Source of the DNA: an uncultured Faecalibacterium sp.
Lineage (GTDB): Bacteria > Bacillota > Clostridia > Oscillospirales > Ruminococcaceae
DNA length: 64,000 bases
Direction of reading: 5' to 3'
NCBI GenBank assembly: GCA_900539945.1
Contig: UQDV01000001.1
Coordinates: 1 to 64,000 of the forward strand
The position numbers and the translations under genes were made by a program. The notes under the pieces are model-generated. The model was not told where the DNA came from, did no database searches, and saw only the letters and a program-made list of their open reading frames with translations. Numbering within the stretch: position 1 is the first letter of the stretch; each line of letters opens with the position of its first letter. This document shows positions 33,465 to 42,895 of this stretch, in pieces.

Positions 33465-34307
33465 ATGAAACGCGTTCTGATCACAGGCGGCAGCGGCTTT
33501 CTGGGCGCACGCATCCTGCAGCAGGGGCTGGGGGATGCAGAGCTTTGCAGCCTGCCCCGCGGCTTTCTGGCAGCAGCCGGGGAGGCAGAAGTGACCGAGA
33601 CCATTCAGAAACTACAGCCTGCGGCCATTGTGCACGCGGCGGCTCTGTCGGACACCGGCTATTGCGCACAGCACCCGGAGGAAGCCCATCGTGCCAACGT
33701 GGAGCTGCCGGTCTGGGTGGCAAAAGCTGCCTGCGCATCCGGCGCAAAGCTGCTGGCGTTCAGTTCAGATCAGGTCTATGCCGGAATCACGCAGCCCGGG
33801 CCGCTGCCGGAGACATTGCCCCTGCAGCCGACCAATGTATATGGCCGCTGCAAACTGGAAATGGAACAGCGTGTGCTGGAACTCTGCCCGGACGCTGTGC
33901 TGCTGCGGGCCAGCTGGATGTATGACCTGCCGGGCTACGGGCTGCCCATCCGGGGCAACCTGCCGCTGAACCTTTTGCGCGCCGCCCTGCATGGGACGTC
34001 GGTGACCTTTTCGGCCAACGACTGCCGGGGCGTGACCTATGTCCGACAGGTGATCGCAAACCTTGCTCCGGCACTGAGCCTGCCCGGCGGCGTGTACAAC
34101 TTTGGCAGCTCCAATACGGAAAATATGGTGCACACGGCACAGCAGTTCGCGCAGGAGCTGGACATTGCGGTGCAGATTGAAGCCGCCGACTGGCCGCGCA
34201 ATCTGGCCATGGACGGCAAAAAGTTGGAAAAGGCCGGCATCCGCTTTGATACCACACAGCAGGGCATCCGGCACTGCCTGCGGGATTACGGCTTAGCCAG
34301 TCGGTAA
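33465..34307 (+). CDS. extended SDR / dTDP-4-dehydrorhamnose reductase-like protein
   Basis: A protein of 280 residues with N-terminal Rossmann motif LITGGSGFLGARIL, HAAALSDTGYC, the Ser of LLAFSSDQVYAG, and the catalytic Y-x-x-x-K in NVYGRCKLEME. This is closest to RmlD-type sugar-nucleotide reductases, acting on a dTDP- or UDP-sugar with NAD(P)H. No other sugar-nucleotide gene is near, so substrate and pathway are open. AGGGGAGGGAG precedes the ATG. Confidence 0.82.
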   Translation: MKRVLITGGSGFLGARILQQGLGDAELCSLPRGFLAAAGEAEVTETIQKLQPAAIVHAAALSDTGYCAQHPEEAHRANVELPVWVAKAACASGAKLLAFSSDQVYAGITQPGPLPETLPLQPTNVYGRCKLEMEQRVLELCPDAVLLRASWMYDLPGYGLPIRGNLPLNLLRAALHGTSVTFSANDCRGVTYVRQVIANLAPALSLPGGVYNFGSSNTENMVHTAQQFAQELDIAVQIEAADWPRNLAMDGKKLEKAGIRFDTTQQGIRHCLRDYGLASR

Positions 34308-34320
34308 AAGGAGAAAAACG

Positions 34321-34545
34321 ATGAGCGAAGAGATCCGGCCGGGGCGTTACCGGCATTTCAAAGGCAAAGAATATGAGGTGCTGGGTGTGGCCCGCCACAG
34401 CGAGACCGAGGAGGAATATGTGGTCTACCGGCAGCTGTACGGGGAGCACAGTCTGTGGGTGCGGCCCGCCTCCATGTGGAACGAGATGGTTACCCGCGAC
34501 GGCAAGACCCAGCGACGGTTCACCTATGTGGACGAGGAAGCCTGA
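34321..34545 (+). CDS. DUF1653 domain protein
   Basis: A protein of 74 residues, nearly all one DUF1653 domain: RPGRYRHFKGKEYEVLGVARHSETEEEYVVYRQLYGEHSLWVRPASMWNE-type core. The function is unknown in the family. The gene is 13 bases after the reductase gene with AAGGAG upstream, so the two form an operon. Confidence 0.88.
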   Translation: MSEEIRPGRYRHFKGKEYEVLGVARHSETEEEYVVYRQLYGEHSLWVRPASMWNEMVTRDGKTQRRFTYVDEEA

Positions 34546-34603
34546 TGTGCGGACAAAGAAATTGTAAAATCTCTGTATCGCACAAAAACTGAAAAAACTC
34601 TAG

Positions 34604-34676
34604 AAAAAAGCAGGGGATTCTGCGCGAAACCAGTCCATTCCGGGTGGAAGCGTGCGCGGAAAACCGCTGCTTTTTT
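34604..34676 (+). terminator. long structured terminator after the DUF1653 gene
   Basis: The outer stem AAAAAAGCAG / CTGCTTTTTT encloses a second helix (TTCTGCGC with GCGCGGAA) and an apical CCA/TGG loop, 73 bases in all, ending in T6. It is unusually elaborate for a plain terminator. The remaining 289-base intergenic stretch holds only this and the permease promoter. Confidence 0.65.
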
Positions 34677-34742
34677 GCTGTCTCTGACCCGGAAACGACC
34701 ATCGGGCAATGTTGCAGCCGTTCACGGAAAAGTCATACTTTA

Positions 34743-34771
34743 TTTACATTAAATGGCAACTTTGTTATAAT
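34743..34771 (+). promoter_or_regulatory. purine permease promoter
   Basis: TTTACA (34743-34748) and perfect TATAAT (34766-34771) are 17 bases apart. No purine riboswitch is visible in the leader. Confidence 0.85.
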
Positions 34772-34834
34772 GAATCCGCTTTTTGCAAAGCATCCGAAAC
34801 CCAAAACGTCAAGATTCTGAGGAGAGTGGAACAT

Positions 34835-36232
34835 TTGAAGGAAGTCAAACTTGAAGAGGCTGCTTACCAGTTTGATGGCAAGATGTCTCTGCGCCAGGCC
34901 ATCCCCCTGGGCCTGCAGCATGTCTGCGCCATGTTCGTGGGCAACCTGACCCCGCTGCTGATCATCACCAGTGCCTGCGGCATTGCCGGTGGTGAATTTG
35001 CAGACCTGCAGGTCACCCTGCTGCAGAGCGCCATGTTCGTGGCCGGTGTGGTCACGCTGGTGCAGCTGTTCACGGTCGGCCCCGTGGGCGGCGGCGTGCC
35101 CATCATCATGGGTACCAGCTCCGGTTTTATCGGCGTGTTCAACAGCGTTGTCGGCAGCATGGGAGGCGGTGTGCTGGCCTATGGTGCCATCATGGGCGCT
35201 TCCATCATCGGCGGCATTTTTGAGAGCGTGCTGGGCTTTTTCCTGAAGCCCCTGCGGAAGTTCTTCCCCCCGGTGGTCACTGGTACCGTGGTGCTTTCCA
35301 TCGGTCTGTCGCTGATCTCCGTGGGCATCAACTCCTTTGGCGGCGGCAACAAAGCCAAGGACTTCGGCTCCATGGAAAACCTGCTGCTGGCTCTGTTCGT
35401 GCTGGTGGTCATCCTGATCTTCAAGCACTGGACCACCGGCTTCCTCAGCTCTTCCGCCATCCTCATCGGTATCCTGGCCGGTTATGCTGCCGCCTTCCTG
35501 ATGGGCTTTGTGCTGCCCACCACCGGTGTCACCGCCGACGGCGTGGAGTACACCAAGGCCTGGGTGCTCAACTGGGACAAGGTGGCACAGGCTTCCTGGT
35601 TTGCCATCCCCAAACTGGTCCCGGTCAAGATCGTGTTTGATATGCGTGCCATCCTGCCGGTGCTGATCATGTTCATTGTCACCGCCGTGGAAACGGTGGG
35701 CGACATCTCCGGCGTGATGGAGGGCGGCATGAACCGCGAACCCACCGACAAGGAGCTGTCCGGCGGTGTCATCTGCGACGGCCTCGGCTCCACCTTTGCG
35801 GCACTGTTCGGCGTGCTGCCCAATACCTCTTTCAGCCAGAATGTGGGTCTGGTGGCCATGACCAAGGTGGTCAACCGCATGGCCCTGGCCTCCGGTGCCG
35901 TGTTCCTGATCCTGTGCGGCCTGATCCCCAAGCTGGGCGCCCTGATCTCCATCATGCCGCAGGCCGTTCTGGGCGGCGCAGCCGTGATGATGTTCTCTTC
36001 CATCGTGGTCAGCGGCATCCAGCTGATCACCAAGGAAAAGATGACCCCGCGCCAGCTGACCATCGTGTCGGTGGCGCTGGGCGTGGGCTACGGCATGGGT
36101 GCCAACAGCGGCATCCTGGCCAATACGCCCCATGCATTCCAGCTGATCTGCGGTGAGTCCGGTATCGTTCCGGCTGCCTTCGTAGCCATCCTGCTGAACG
36201 TCCTGCTGCCCAAGAACGATCAGGCAGAGTAA
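34835..36232 (+). CDS. NCS2 family purine (xanthine/uracil) permease
   Basis: A protein of about 465 residues with some fourteen membrane segments. The NCS2 motif is clear: ETVGDISGVMEGG carrying the Glu/Asp, and NTSFSQNVGLVAMTKVVNR with the Gln-Asn-x-Gly loop. The family imports xanthine, urate or uracil with protons. Proximity to a xanthine-dehydrogenase-type operon favours a purine. I place the start at TTG 34835, about 10 bases after GAGGAG; GTG 34826 is the alternative. Confidence 0.88.
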   Translation: MKEVKLEEAAYQFDGKMSLRQAIPLGLQHVCAMFVGNLTPLLIITSACGIAGGEFADLQVTLLQSAMFVAGVVTLVQLFTVGPVGGGVPIIMGTSSGFIGVFNSVVGSMGGGVLAYGAIMGASIIGGIFESVLGFFLKPLRKFFPPVVTGTVVLSIGLSLISVGINSFGGGNKAKDFGSMENLLLALFVLVVILIFKHWTTGFLSSSAILIGILAGYAAAFLMGFVLPTTGVTADGVEYTKAWVLNWDKVAQASWFAIPKLVPVKIVFDMRAILPVLIMFIVTAVETVGDISGVMEGGMNREPTDKELSGGVICDGLGSTFAALFGVLPNTSFSQNVGLVAMTKVVNRMALASGAVFLILCGLIPKLGALISIMPQAVLGGAAVMMFSSIVVSGIQLITKEKMTPRQLTIVSVALGVGYGMGANSGILANTPHAFQLICGESGIVPAAFVAILLNVLLPKNDQAE

Positions 36233-36235
36233 ATC

Positions 36236-36874
36236 TTATCCCTTTTCCCGGACAAGCGCTTCCAGCTGCGCCAGTGCGGCGGGCGTATCGGTGTCGGCCA
36301 GCTCTTCCGGCTGTGCGATACAGGCGGTATGCACCAGCGTCGGGTACTTGTGCAGCAGGACGCTGCCGCCCTTGCCCTCCGGCAGGGTGAGCAGCTCCGG
36401 GAAAAAGCCGTTGCTGAACAGAACGGGGCTTCCCACAAGGGGGTCCGGGCCGTTTCCGGCCGGGGCACCCAGACGGAAGATCACCCGTTCTGTTTCTTTT
36501 TGCGTCTGTGCAAAGGCCGTCAGCAGCTGGTCCACCGTAGCCCGGCGCAGCAGGGGCTGGTCACCGGGCAGAAACATGCACCCGGTCAGTTCCGGATGCT
36601 GTGCCAGCAGCGCCGAAAGTCCCAGCCGCACGGTATCGTTCCGGCCGGGCAGTGCATGCAGGAGCACCGGCACTCCCTGCGCTTTGCACAGCGCCTGCAC
36701 CTGCGCCGAGCGGGTCACCACGATGCGTGCCGACAGCTGCGGCGTGTCGGTGGCGGCAAAGGCCCGGCACAGCAGGGGCTGACCGTCAAACTGCGCCAGA
36801 AGCTTGTTGGAGCCAAAGCGGGTACTCAGACCAGAGGCCATGAGCACACACCCCGTAGAAGCATGCATTTGCAT
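36236..36874 (-). CDS. mocA: MocA-like molybdenum cofactor cytidylyltransferase
   Basis: A nucleotidyltransferase of 212 residues: GCVLMASGLSTRFGSNKLL (NTP loop), FLPGDQPLLRRATVDQLL, GNGPDPLVGSPVLFS. MocA proteins attach CMP to molybdopterin, giving the cofactor form used by xanthine dehydrogenase-type enzymes. It faces away from the xdh operon across a 119-base divergent promoter region, so its role there is strongly suggested. Confidence 0.85.
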   Translation of the reverse strand: MQMHASTGCVLMASGLSTRFGSNKLLAQFDGQPLLCRAFAATDTPQLSARIVVTRSAQVQALCKAQGVPVLLHALPGRNDTVRLGLSALLAQHPELTGCMFLPGDQPLLRRATVDQLLTAFAQTQKETERVIFRLGAPAGNGPDPLVGSPVLFSNGFFPELLTLPEGKGGSVLLHKYPTLVHTACIAQPEELADTDTPAALAQLEALVREKG

Positions 36875-36928
36875 AAAAAAGACCTGCGCTTTCCGATGGG
36901 ATTTTTCCCATTATAGCGCAATTGCCGA

Positions 36929-36958
36929 TTGAAACGCAATCTGTGTCTGTGTTAAAAT
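36929..36958 (+). promoter_or_regulatory. promoter of the xdh-selenium operon
   Basis: TTGAAA (36929-36934) and TAAAAT (36953-36958) are 18 bases apart, 35 bases before the first gene. Confidence 0.72.
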
Positions 36959-36993
36959 AGAAACAGCAAGGATAAAAAGAGAGGGACCTGCAC

Positions 36994-37776
36994 ATGATGA
37001 CGATCCGAGAATACAAACGGGCCGAAAGTCTGGAAGAAGCCTGGCAGCTCAACCAGAAAAAGGCCAACCGCATCCTGGGCGGCATGATCTGGCTCAAGAT
37101 GGAGACTATCAATGTCGGCACAGCCATCGACCTGTCCGGCCTGGGGCTGGACACGATCGAGGAAACGGATGCGGGCTTTTCCATTGGGGCGATGGTCACC
37201 CTGCGCCAGCTGGAGACCCACCCCGGACTGGAAGCCTTTACCCACGGAGCCGTCCGGGAAGCGCTGCGCCACATCGTGGGCGTGCAGCTGCGCAACCTGG
37301 CCACCGTCGGCGGCAGCATCTACAGCCGGTTTGGCTTTTCGGATGTGCTGACCCTGTTCCTGGCCATGGACTGCTCGGTGGAGCTGTATAAGGGCGGCAT
37401 CGTACCGCTGCGGGAGTATGCCGAGCGTCCCTACGACCGGGACATCGTGGTGCGTCTACTGGTCCGGAAAGAAGCGGCCGATTACTGCTACCAGTCGGTG
37501 CGCAACAGCCAGACCGACATTCCGGTGCTCACCTGTGCCGCTGCCCGGCTGCAGGATGGCAGCTACCGGTTTGCGGTGGGTGCCCGCCCGCTCAAGGCTG
37601 TGCTGTATGAAGAACCGGCAGCTCCGGCGCAGCAGCTGGCCGAAACCATCCAACAACAGGTGGTCACCGGTTCCAACATGCGCGGCAGCGCCGAATACCG
37701 CCGCCACCTGACTGGTGTGCTGGTGCGGCGTGCAGCCGAAGAACTGGAAAACCGCGTCGGACAGGAGGAAACCTAA
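36994..37776 (+). CDS. xanthine dehydrogenase-type FAD-binding subunit
   Basis: A protein of 260 residues, the size of the medium (CoxM/XdhB) subunit. FAD-binding marks: ANRILGGMIWLKMETIN near the N-terminus and RNLATVGGSIYSRFGFSDVL. It passes electrons from the Fe-S subunit to FAD and on to the acceptor. It is the first gene of a ten-gene operon, with GAGAGGGA before the ATG. The next gene starts directly after its stop. Confidence 0.92.
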   Translation: MMTIREYKRAESLEEAWQLNQKKANRILGGMIWLKMETINVGTAIDLSGLGLDTIEETDAGFSIGAMVTLRQLETHPGLEAFTHGAVREALRHIVGVQLRNLATVGGSIYSRFGFSDVLTLFLAMDCSVELYKGGIVPLREYAERPYDRDIVVRLLVRKEAADYCYQSVRNSQTDIPVLTCAAARLQDGSYRFAVGARPLKAVLYEEPAAPAQQLAETIQQQVVTGSNMRGSAEYRRHLTGVLVRRAAEELENRVGQEET

Positions 37777-38247
37777 ATGCAGATCAATCTGATGCTGAAC
37801 GGAGTGCGCGTCTCGGACGATGTGGCCCCGGATATGCTGCTCATCGACTTTGTGCGCAAACATGGCTGCGCGAGTGTCAAGCGCGGCTGCGAAACTTCCA
37901 ACTGCGGCCTGTGCACGGTCTTTCTGGATGATAAGCCGGTGCTGTCCTGTTCTGTGCTGGCCGCCCGCGCCGACGGTCACAAGGTGACCACGCTGGAGGG
38001 CCTGCAGGAAGAAGCTGCCGAATTCGGTGCCTTCATCGCCGATCAGGGCGCAGAGCAGTGCGGCTTCTGCAACCCGGGCTTTATCATGAATGCTCTGGCG
38101 CTGTTCCGGGAAAATCCATACCCGTCTGCCGAAGAAATCAAAGAATATCTTTCCGGCAATCTCTGCCGCTGCTCCGGCTATGAAGGCCAGCTGCGCGGCA
38201 TCCTGAATTTTCTGGCCTGGAAAAAGCAGAAGGAGGCGGCAGAATGA
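37777..38247 (+). CDS. xanthine dehydrogenase-type 2Fe-2S subunit
   Basis: A protein of 156 residues. The N-terminal plant-type 2Fe-2S domain has CASVKRGCETSNCGLC and a fourth Cys in LSC. The C-terminal helical domain binds the second cluster with QCGFCNPGF and NLCRCSGY. It is the small electron-transfer subunit. AGGAGG precedes its start, and its stop overlaps the next ATG. Confidence 0.95.
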   Translation: MQINLMLNGVRVSDDVAPDMLLIDFVRKHGCASVKRGCETSNCGLCTVFLDDKPVLSCSVLAARADGHKVTTLEGLQEEAAEFGAFIADQGAEQCGFCNPGFIMNALALFRENPYPSAEEIKEYLSGNLCRCSGYEGQLRGILNFLAWKKQKEAAE

Positions 38248-40535
38248 ACGTTATCAACAAACCGTTCCGCAAAAAGGACGCCATGCAGCTGGTCACCGGC
38301 CAGCCGGTTTATATGGATGATGTGATCCCGCAGGACTGCCTGATCGTCAAGCTGCTGCGCTCGCCTCATGCAAACGCCATGGTCCGGACGATCAACACGA
38401 CCGTGGCCAAGAAGGTGCCCGGCATTGAAGCCATCTTCACCTGGGAGGATGTCCCGCAGGATGCGCCCCGCTACACCCAGGCAGGCCAGACCTTCCCGGA
38501 GGCAAGCCCCCGTGACCGACTGGTCATCGACCGCCACGTCCGTTTCGTGGGTGATGTGGTGGCCATTGTGGCCGGTAAGGACGAAAAGTGCGTGGACAAG
38601 GCCCTCAAGCTCATCAAGGTGGAGTACCAGGTACTGGAGCCGGTGATGGACTTCCACACCGCCAAGGACAACCCGGTTCTGGTGCACCCGGAGGACAACT
38701 GGGAGGCCCTGAGCCCGGTAGGGGCCGACAACAAGCGGAACCTCTGCGCCCACGACGAGTGCGGCAGCGGAGATATCGACGCTGTGCTGGCTGGCTGTGA
38801 CGTGGTCATCGACCGGGTGTATCACACCAAGGCCTGCCAGCAGGCTATGATGGAGACCTTCCGCACCTATTGTTCCATTGACACTTATGGGCGGCTGAAC
38901 GTGCTCAGCTCCACCCAGATCGTGTTCCATGCACGGCGCAACATCGCCAACGCTCTCCACATCCCCAAATCCATGGTGCGTGTGGCAAAGCCCCGGGTGG
39001 GCGGCGGTTTTGGTGCCAAGCAGACAGCGGTCAGCGAGGTATACCCCGCCTTTGTGACCTGGAAAACCAAAAAGCCCTCCAAGATCATTTTCAGCCGGGT
39101 GGAAAGCCAGACGGCCTCCTCTCCGCGTCACGAAATGGAGATGCATGTCCGGCTGGGTGCCACGAAGGACGGCATCGTGAAGGGCATCGACCTGTACACG
39201 CTGTCCAACACCGGTGCCTACGGCGAGCACGGCCCCACGACCGTGGGCCTGTCCGGACACAAATCCATCCCGCTGTACGGTAAGGCCGAAGCGTTCCGCT
39301 TTGTCAGCGATGTGGTGTATACCAACCACATGTCTGCCGGTGCCTACCGCGGCTACGGTGCGACCCAGGGCCTGTTTGCTGTGGAATCTGCCGTGAACGA
39401 GCTGGCCCACAAGCTGAACATGGACCCCTTTGCCCTGCGCCTGAAGAACACGGTGCAGGAGGGCGATGTGATGCCTGCCTACTACGGTGCCGTGAACACC
39501 AGCTGTGCGCTGGACCGCTGTCTTGTCAAGGTGCGGGAGATGATCGACTGGGAGCACAAATACCCGGCCCGTGATCTGGGCAACGGCAAGGTGCGCGCCG
39601 TCGGCATGGGCATGGCCATGCAGGGCTCCGGTATTTCCGGCATGGACGTGGGCAGTGCGACCCTCAAGCTGAACGATGATGGATTCTACTCGCTGATCAT
39701 CGGTGCAGCGGATATGGGCACCGGCTGTGACACCACGCTGGCGCAGATTGCCGCCGAAGTGCTGGACTGCCCGCTGGACAACATTGCGGTATTTGGTGCC
39801 GACACCGATACCTCTCCCTATGACTCCGGTTCCTATGCATCCAGTACCACCTACGTTACCGGCAAGGCCACTGAGAAGTGTGCCATGAAGCTGCGGGAAC
39901 AGATCTGCAAGCTGGGTGCCGAGCTGCTGGGCTGCCCGGCAGATGCTGTGGAGTTTGACGGCAAAGAAGTGTTTGAAAGCGCCGCCCCGGAAACGAAAAA
40001 GACCCTGTCCGAGATCGCCTATGCGTCTCAGTTCGGCCATATGGTCCCGCTGGAAGCCACCGAGACCCACACTTCGCCCCTGTCGCCGCCGCCCTTTATG
40101 GTGGGTGCTGCCGAGGTGGAAGTGGATACCGAGACCGGCGAGGTGAAGGTGCTGGAGTTTGACGCCTGCGTGGACTGCGGTACGCCCATCAACCCCAACC
40201 TGACCCGTGTGCAGGCGGAAGGCGGCATCCTGCAGGGCATCGGTATGACGCTGACCGAGAATGTTACCTATGACCGGAAGGGCTGCCCGGAAGAGAACTC
40301 GCTGTTCCAGTACAAGATCCCCACCCGCATCGACATCGGAAAAATCAACGTGGAGTTTGAGAACAGCTACGAGCCAAACGGCCCGTTTGGTGCAAAATCC
40401 ATCGGTGAGGTGGTCATCAACACGCCGCTGCCGGCCATTTCAGACGCCATTTACAACGCCATCGGCACCCGTTTCTATGAGCTGCCCATTACTCCGGAGC
40501 AGATTGCCATGGCCGCCGCTGAAAACCACAAATGA
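38244..40535 (+). CDS. selenium-dependent molybdenum hydroxylase, catalytic subunit (xanthine dehydrogenase-like)
   Basis: A protein of 763 residues of the molybdopterin-binding large subunit family. Pterin and active-site motifs in order: VGGGFGAKQ, GAYRGYGATQG, QGSGISGMDVG, FMVGAAEVEVDTETGEV and the catalytic Glu in FGAKSIGE. The set hydroxylates purines or N-heterocycles, taking oxygen from water. Linkage with yqeB, yqeC, selD and yedF marks it as a selenium-dependent enzyme whose labile Se replaces the terminal Mo ligand. Substrate is probably xanthine or hypoxanthine given the permease, but nicotinate-like compounds are possible. Confidence 0.92.
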   Translation: MNVINKPFRKKDAMQLVTGQPVYMDDVIPQDCLIVKLLRSPHANAMVRTINTTVAKKVPGIEAIFTWEDVPQDAPRYTQAGQTFPEASPRDRLVIDRHVRFVGDVVAIVAGKDEKCVDKALKLIKVEYQVLEPVMDFHTAKDNPVLVHPEDNWEALSPVGADNKRNLCAHDECGSGDIDAVLAGCDVVIDRVYHTKACQQAMMETFRTYCSIDTYGRLNVLSSTQIVFHARRNIANALHIPKSMVRVAKPRVGGGFGAKQTAVSEVYPAFVTWKTKKPSKIIFSRVESQTASSPRHEMEMHVRLGATKDGIVKGIDLYTLSNTGAYGEHGPTTVGLSGHKSIPLYGKAEAFRFVSDVVYTNHMSAGAYRGYGATQGLFAVESAVNELAHKLNMDPFALRLKNTVQEGDVMPAYYGAVNTSCALDRCLVKVREMIDWEHKYPARDLGNGKVRAVGMGMAMQGSGISGMDVGSATLKLNDDGFYSLIIGAADMGTGCDTTLAQIAAEVLDCPLDNIAVFGADTDTSPYDSGSYASSTTYVTGKATEKCAMKLREQICKLGAELLGCPADAVEFDGKEVFESAAPETKKTLSEIAYASQFGHMVPLEATETHTSPLSPPPFMVGAAEVEVDTETGEVKVLEFDACVDCGTPINPNLTRVQAEGGILQGIGMTLTENVTYDRKGCPEENSLFQYKIPTRIDIGKINVEFENSYEPNGPFGAKSIGEVVINTPLPAISDAIYNAIGTRFYELPITPEQIAMAAAENHK

Positions 40536-41239
40536 TCGGGGAACAGCAGTTTCCGTTTCTGGCGGAAAAAGGCCATGTGGTCTCGCTGGTGGGCGGCGGC
40601 GGAAAAACAACGCTGCTGTATGCCATGGCCAGCCATTGCGCGCAGAAAGGTTGGCGGGTGCTGGTGTCCACTACCACCCACATCCTGCGCCCGGAAAACG
40701 GACTCTGGGCAAAGACTGACGCCGAAATACAGGAACTCTGGGCCCGCGGCTCTTATGCCGTGGTGGGCTCTCCGGCTCCCAAGGGTAAGTTGACCGCACC
40801 GCCGGAAGCAGACCTTGCCCACTGGATGGCACAGGCAGACGCCGTGTTTCTGGAAGCCGACGGTGCAAAGCATTTCCCGTGCAAAGCCCCGGCGGAGCAG
40901 GAACCTGTTCTGCTGCCGCAAAGCGACATCGTACTGGCGGTGGCCGGGCTTTCCGCACTGGGCCGCCCTTTGAAAGAATGCTGCTTCCGGTTGGAACAAG
41001 CCTGCATGCTGCTGGGCGTTTCGCCGGAGGCCTGCCTGACCCCGGAACTTCTGGCTCAACTGCTGGCAAGTGAGCAGGGCGGCCGGAAACGAGTGGGCAG
41101 CAGGGCCTTTTATGCGGTGCTCAATCAGGCAGATACGCCGCAGCGCCAACTGCTCGGGAAGCAGACGCTCTGTGTTCTGCAGGAACGGTATCGTGTGAAC
41201 GGCGTTCTGACACAATTTGAAGAGGGAGAACGTGCATGA
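40532..41239 (+). CDS. yqeC: selenium-dependent hydroxylase accessory protein YqeC
   Basis: A protein of 235 residues. A P-loop-like segment [17 protein letters not shown] and STTTHILRP fit YqeC, a family found only with selenium-dependent molybdenum hydroxylases. The biochemical step is unknown; an ATP-dependent role in loading the Se cofactor is presumed. Stop/start overlaps join it to both neighbours. Confidence 0.9.
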   Translation: MIGEQQFPFLAEKGHVVSLVGGGGKTTLLYAMASHCAQKGWRVLVSTTTHILRPENGLWAKTDAEIQELWARGSYAVVGSPAPKGKLTAPPEADLAHWMAQADAVFLEADGAKHFPCKAPAEQEPVLLPQSDIVLAVAGLSALGRPLKECCFRLEQACMLLGVSPEACLTPELLAQLLASEQGGRKRVGSRAFYAVLNQADTPQRQLLGKQTLCVLQERYRVNGVLTQFEEGERA

Positions 41240-42270
41240 GCAAGGATGAAAAAATCGTATTCTGTACCGGGGGCGGCTGCACGGCAAAGCTGGGTGCCGG
41301 TGTACTGAGCCGCATTCTGGAAAAGCTGCCCCACGGCGAAAAGGACCCGAATCTGCTGGTGGGGTATGACAGCCGGGATGATGCCGCCGTCTACCGCGTT
41401 ACAGAAGATCTGGCCCTGGTGCAGACGGTGGACTTTTTCCCACCCATGGTGGATGACCCCTATACCTTCGGGCAGATCGCAGCGGCCAACGCCCTGAGCG
41501 ACGTGTATGCCATGGGTGGCGAGGTGAAAACTGCCCTCAATCTGGTGTGTTTCCCGGAAAATATGGACCTGAATGTTTTGGGCGAGATCCTGCGCGGCGG
41601 AGCCGAAAAGGTAGCCGAGGCAGGGGGCATTCTGGCCGGAGGTCATTCCATTGCAGACACCGGCGTCAAATACGGCCTGTCGGTGACCGGCCTTGTGGAC
41701 CCGCATCATCTGTACGCAAACGATGCCGGCCAGCCGGGAGACAAGCTGCTGCTGACCAAAGCGCTGGGTGTGGGGCTGCTGTGCACCGCAAACCGTGTGG
41801 GCGAGGCGGCCCCGGAACACATGGCAGCCGCCATTCATTCCATGACAACCCTGAACAAGACCGCTGCGGAGATCAGCCGCCGGTATACTGTGCACGCGGC
41901 CACCGATGTGACTGGCTTCAGTTTTCTGGGGCATCTGCACGAGATGATGGGCGGGAAACTTTCCTGCAAGATCAACGCCCGCGTCGTGCCGGTGCTGCCG
42001 GGCGCGGAAAAGGCGGCGGATGACTTCCTGTACACCGCCGCCGGGCAGCGCAACCGCAATCATACCGGGCCTTTTGTCCGGTTTGAGGGCGTTCCGTTTG
42101 CCATGGAGGAAGTCTTGTTCGACCCGCAGACATCCGGCGGTCTGCTGCTGGCAGTGGACCCGGCGGAGGCCAGCGCGCTGGAGAAGGAACTGCAATCCGC
42201 TGGCCTGCCCGCGAAGATCGTGGGCGAGATCGTTCCCCGAACCGAAACCGAGATCACAGTAACATACTGA
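41236..42270 (+). CDS. selD: selenide, water dikinase
   Basis: A protein of 344 residues. It makes selenophosphate from selenide and ATP. The N-terminal catalytic motif is [11 protein letters not shown], with Cys15 and Lys18 at the spacing of the active-site Cys/Lys pair. [42 protein letters not shown] and [15 protein letters not shown] follow. No selA, selB, selC or ybbB is in the window; here it serves the labile-selenium cofactor. Confidence 0.97.
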   Translation: MSKDEKIVFCTGGGCTAKLGAGVLSRILEKLPHGEKDPNLLVGYDSRDDAAVYRVTEDLALVQTVDFFPPMVDDPYTFGQIAAANALSDVYAMGGEVKTALNLVCFPENMDLNVLGEILRGGAEKVAEAGGILAGGHSIADTGVKYGLSVTGLVDPHHLYANDAGQPGDKLLLTKALGVGLLCTANRVGEAAPEHMAAAIHSMTTLNKTAAEISRRYTVHAATDVTGFSFLGHLHEMMGGKLSCKINARVVPVLPGAEKAADDFLYTAAGQRNRNHTGPFVRFEGVPFAMEEVLFDPQTSGGLLLAVDPAEASALEKELQSAGLPAKIVGEIVPRTETEITVTY

Positions 42271-42292
42271 TCTACTGAAAGGAGAAACGATT

Positions 42293-42895
42293 ATGACTCA
42301 TGTTGATGCAAGAGGAGACGCCTGCCCGCTGCCGGTCGTCAAGGCCAAGCGCGCTATTTCGGAGCTGAAGGGTGCCGGTCAGGTGGAAATTCTGGTGGAC
42401 AACGAGATCGCCGTGCAGAACCTGACCAAGATGGCCCAGCAAAAGGGTTATCAGTACAGCGCCGAAAAGCTGGCCGAACGGGAATACCGAGTGCTGTTCA
42501 CCATCGGGGAGGCCCCGGCGGCTGAAGAGACCCCGGCCGTCTGCATGCCGGACGCCCGCACGGACACCGTGGTGGCCATTGGCGCAAACACCATGGGTAC
42601 CGGGGCCGAGGAGCTGGGCAAGACCCTGCTCAAGGCGTTTGTGTTTGCCCTGACGCAGCAGGACAAGCTGCCCAAGACGGTTCTGTTCTATAACGGCGGT
42701 GCATCCCTGACCTGTGAGGGCTCTCCCATGCTGGAGGACCTCAAGACGCTGGAATCGGAAGGTGTGGAGATCATGACCTGCGGCACCTGCCTGAACTATT
42801 ACGGCCTGACCGAGAAGCTGGCCGTAGGCAGCGTGACGAACATGTATGCCATCGTGGAAAAGCTGATCCATGCCGGGAACGTGGTCAAGCCATGA
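42293..42895 (+). CDS. yedF: YedF selenium metabolism protein (TusA-like)
   Basis: A protein of 200 residues. The N-terminal TusA-like domain has DARGDACPLPVVKAK with the conserved Cys-Pro. A DsrE-like C-terminal half has a second Cys pattern, VEIMTCGTCLNYYG. The family co-occurs with SelD and is thought to carry Se or S as a persulfide/perselenide. AAAGGAG lies 8 bases before the ATG. Confidence 0.92.
   Translation: MTHVDARGDACPLPVVKAKRAISELKGAGQVEILVDNEIAVQNLTKMAQQKGYQYSAEKLAEREYRVLFTIGEAPAAEETPAVCMPDARTDTVVAIGANTMGTGAEELGKTLLKAFVFALTQQDKLPKTVLFYNGGASLTCEGSPMLEDLKTLESEGVEIMTCGTCLNYYGLTEKLAVGSVTNMYAIVEKLIHAGNVVKP

Noticed and set aside
34772..34834. Purine riboswitch before the NCS2 permease
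   Set aside because: The leader is too short and has no purine aptamer core.
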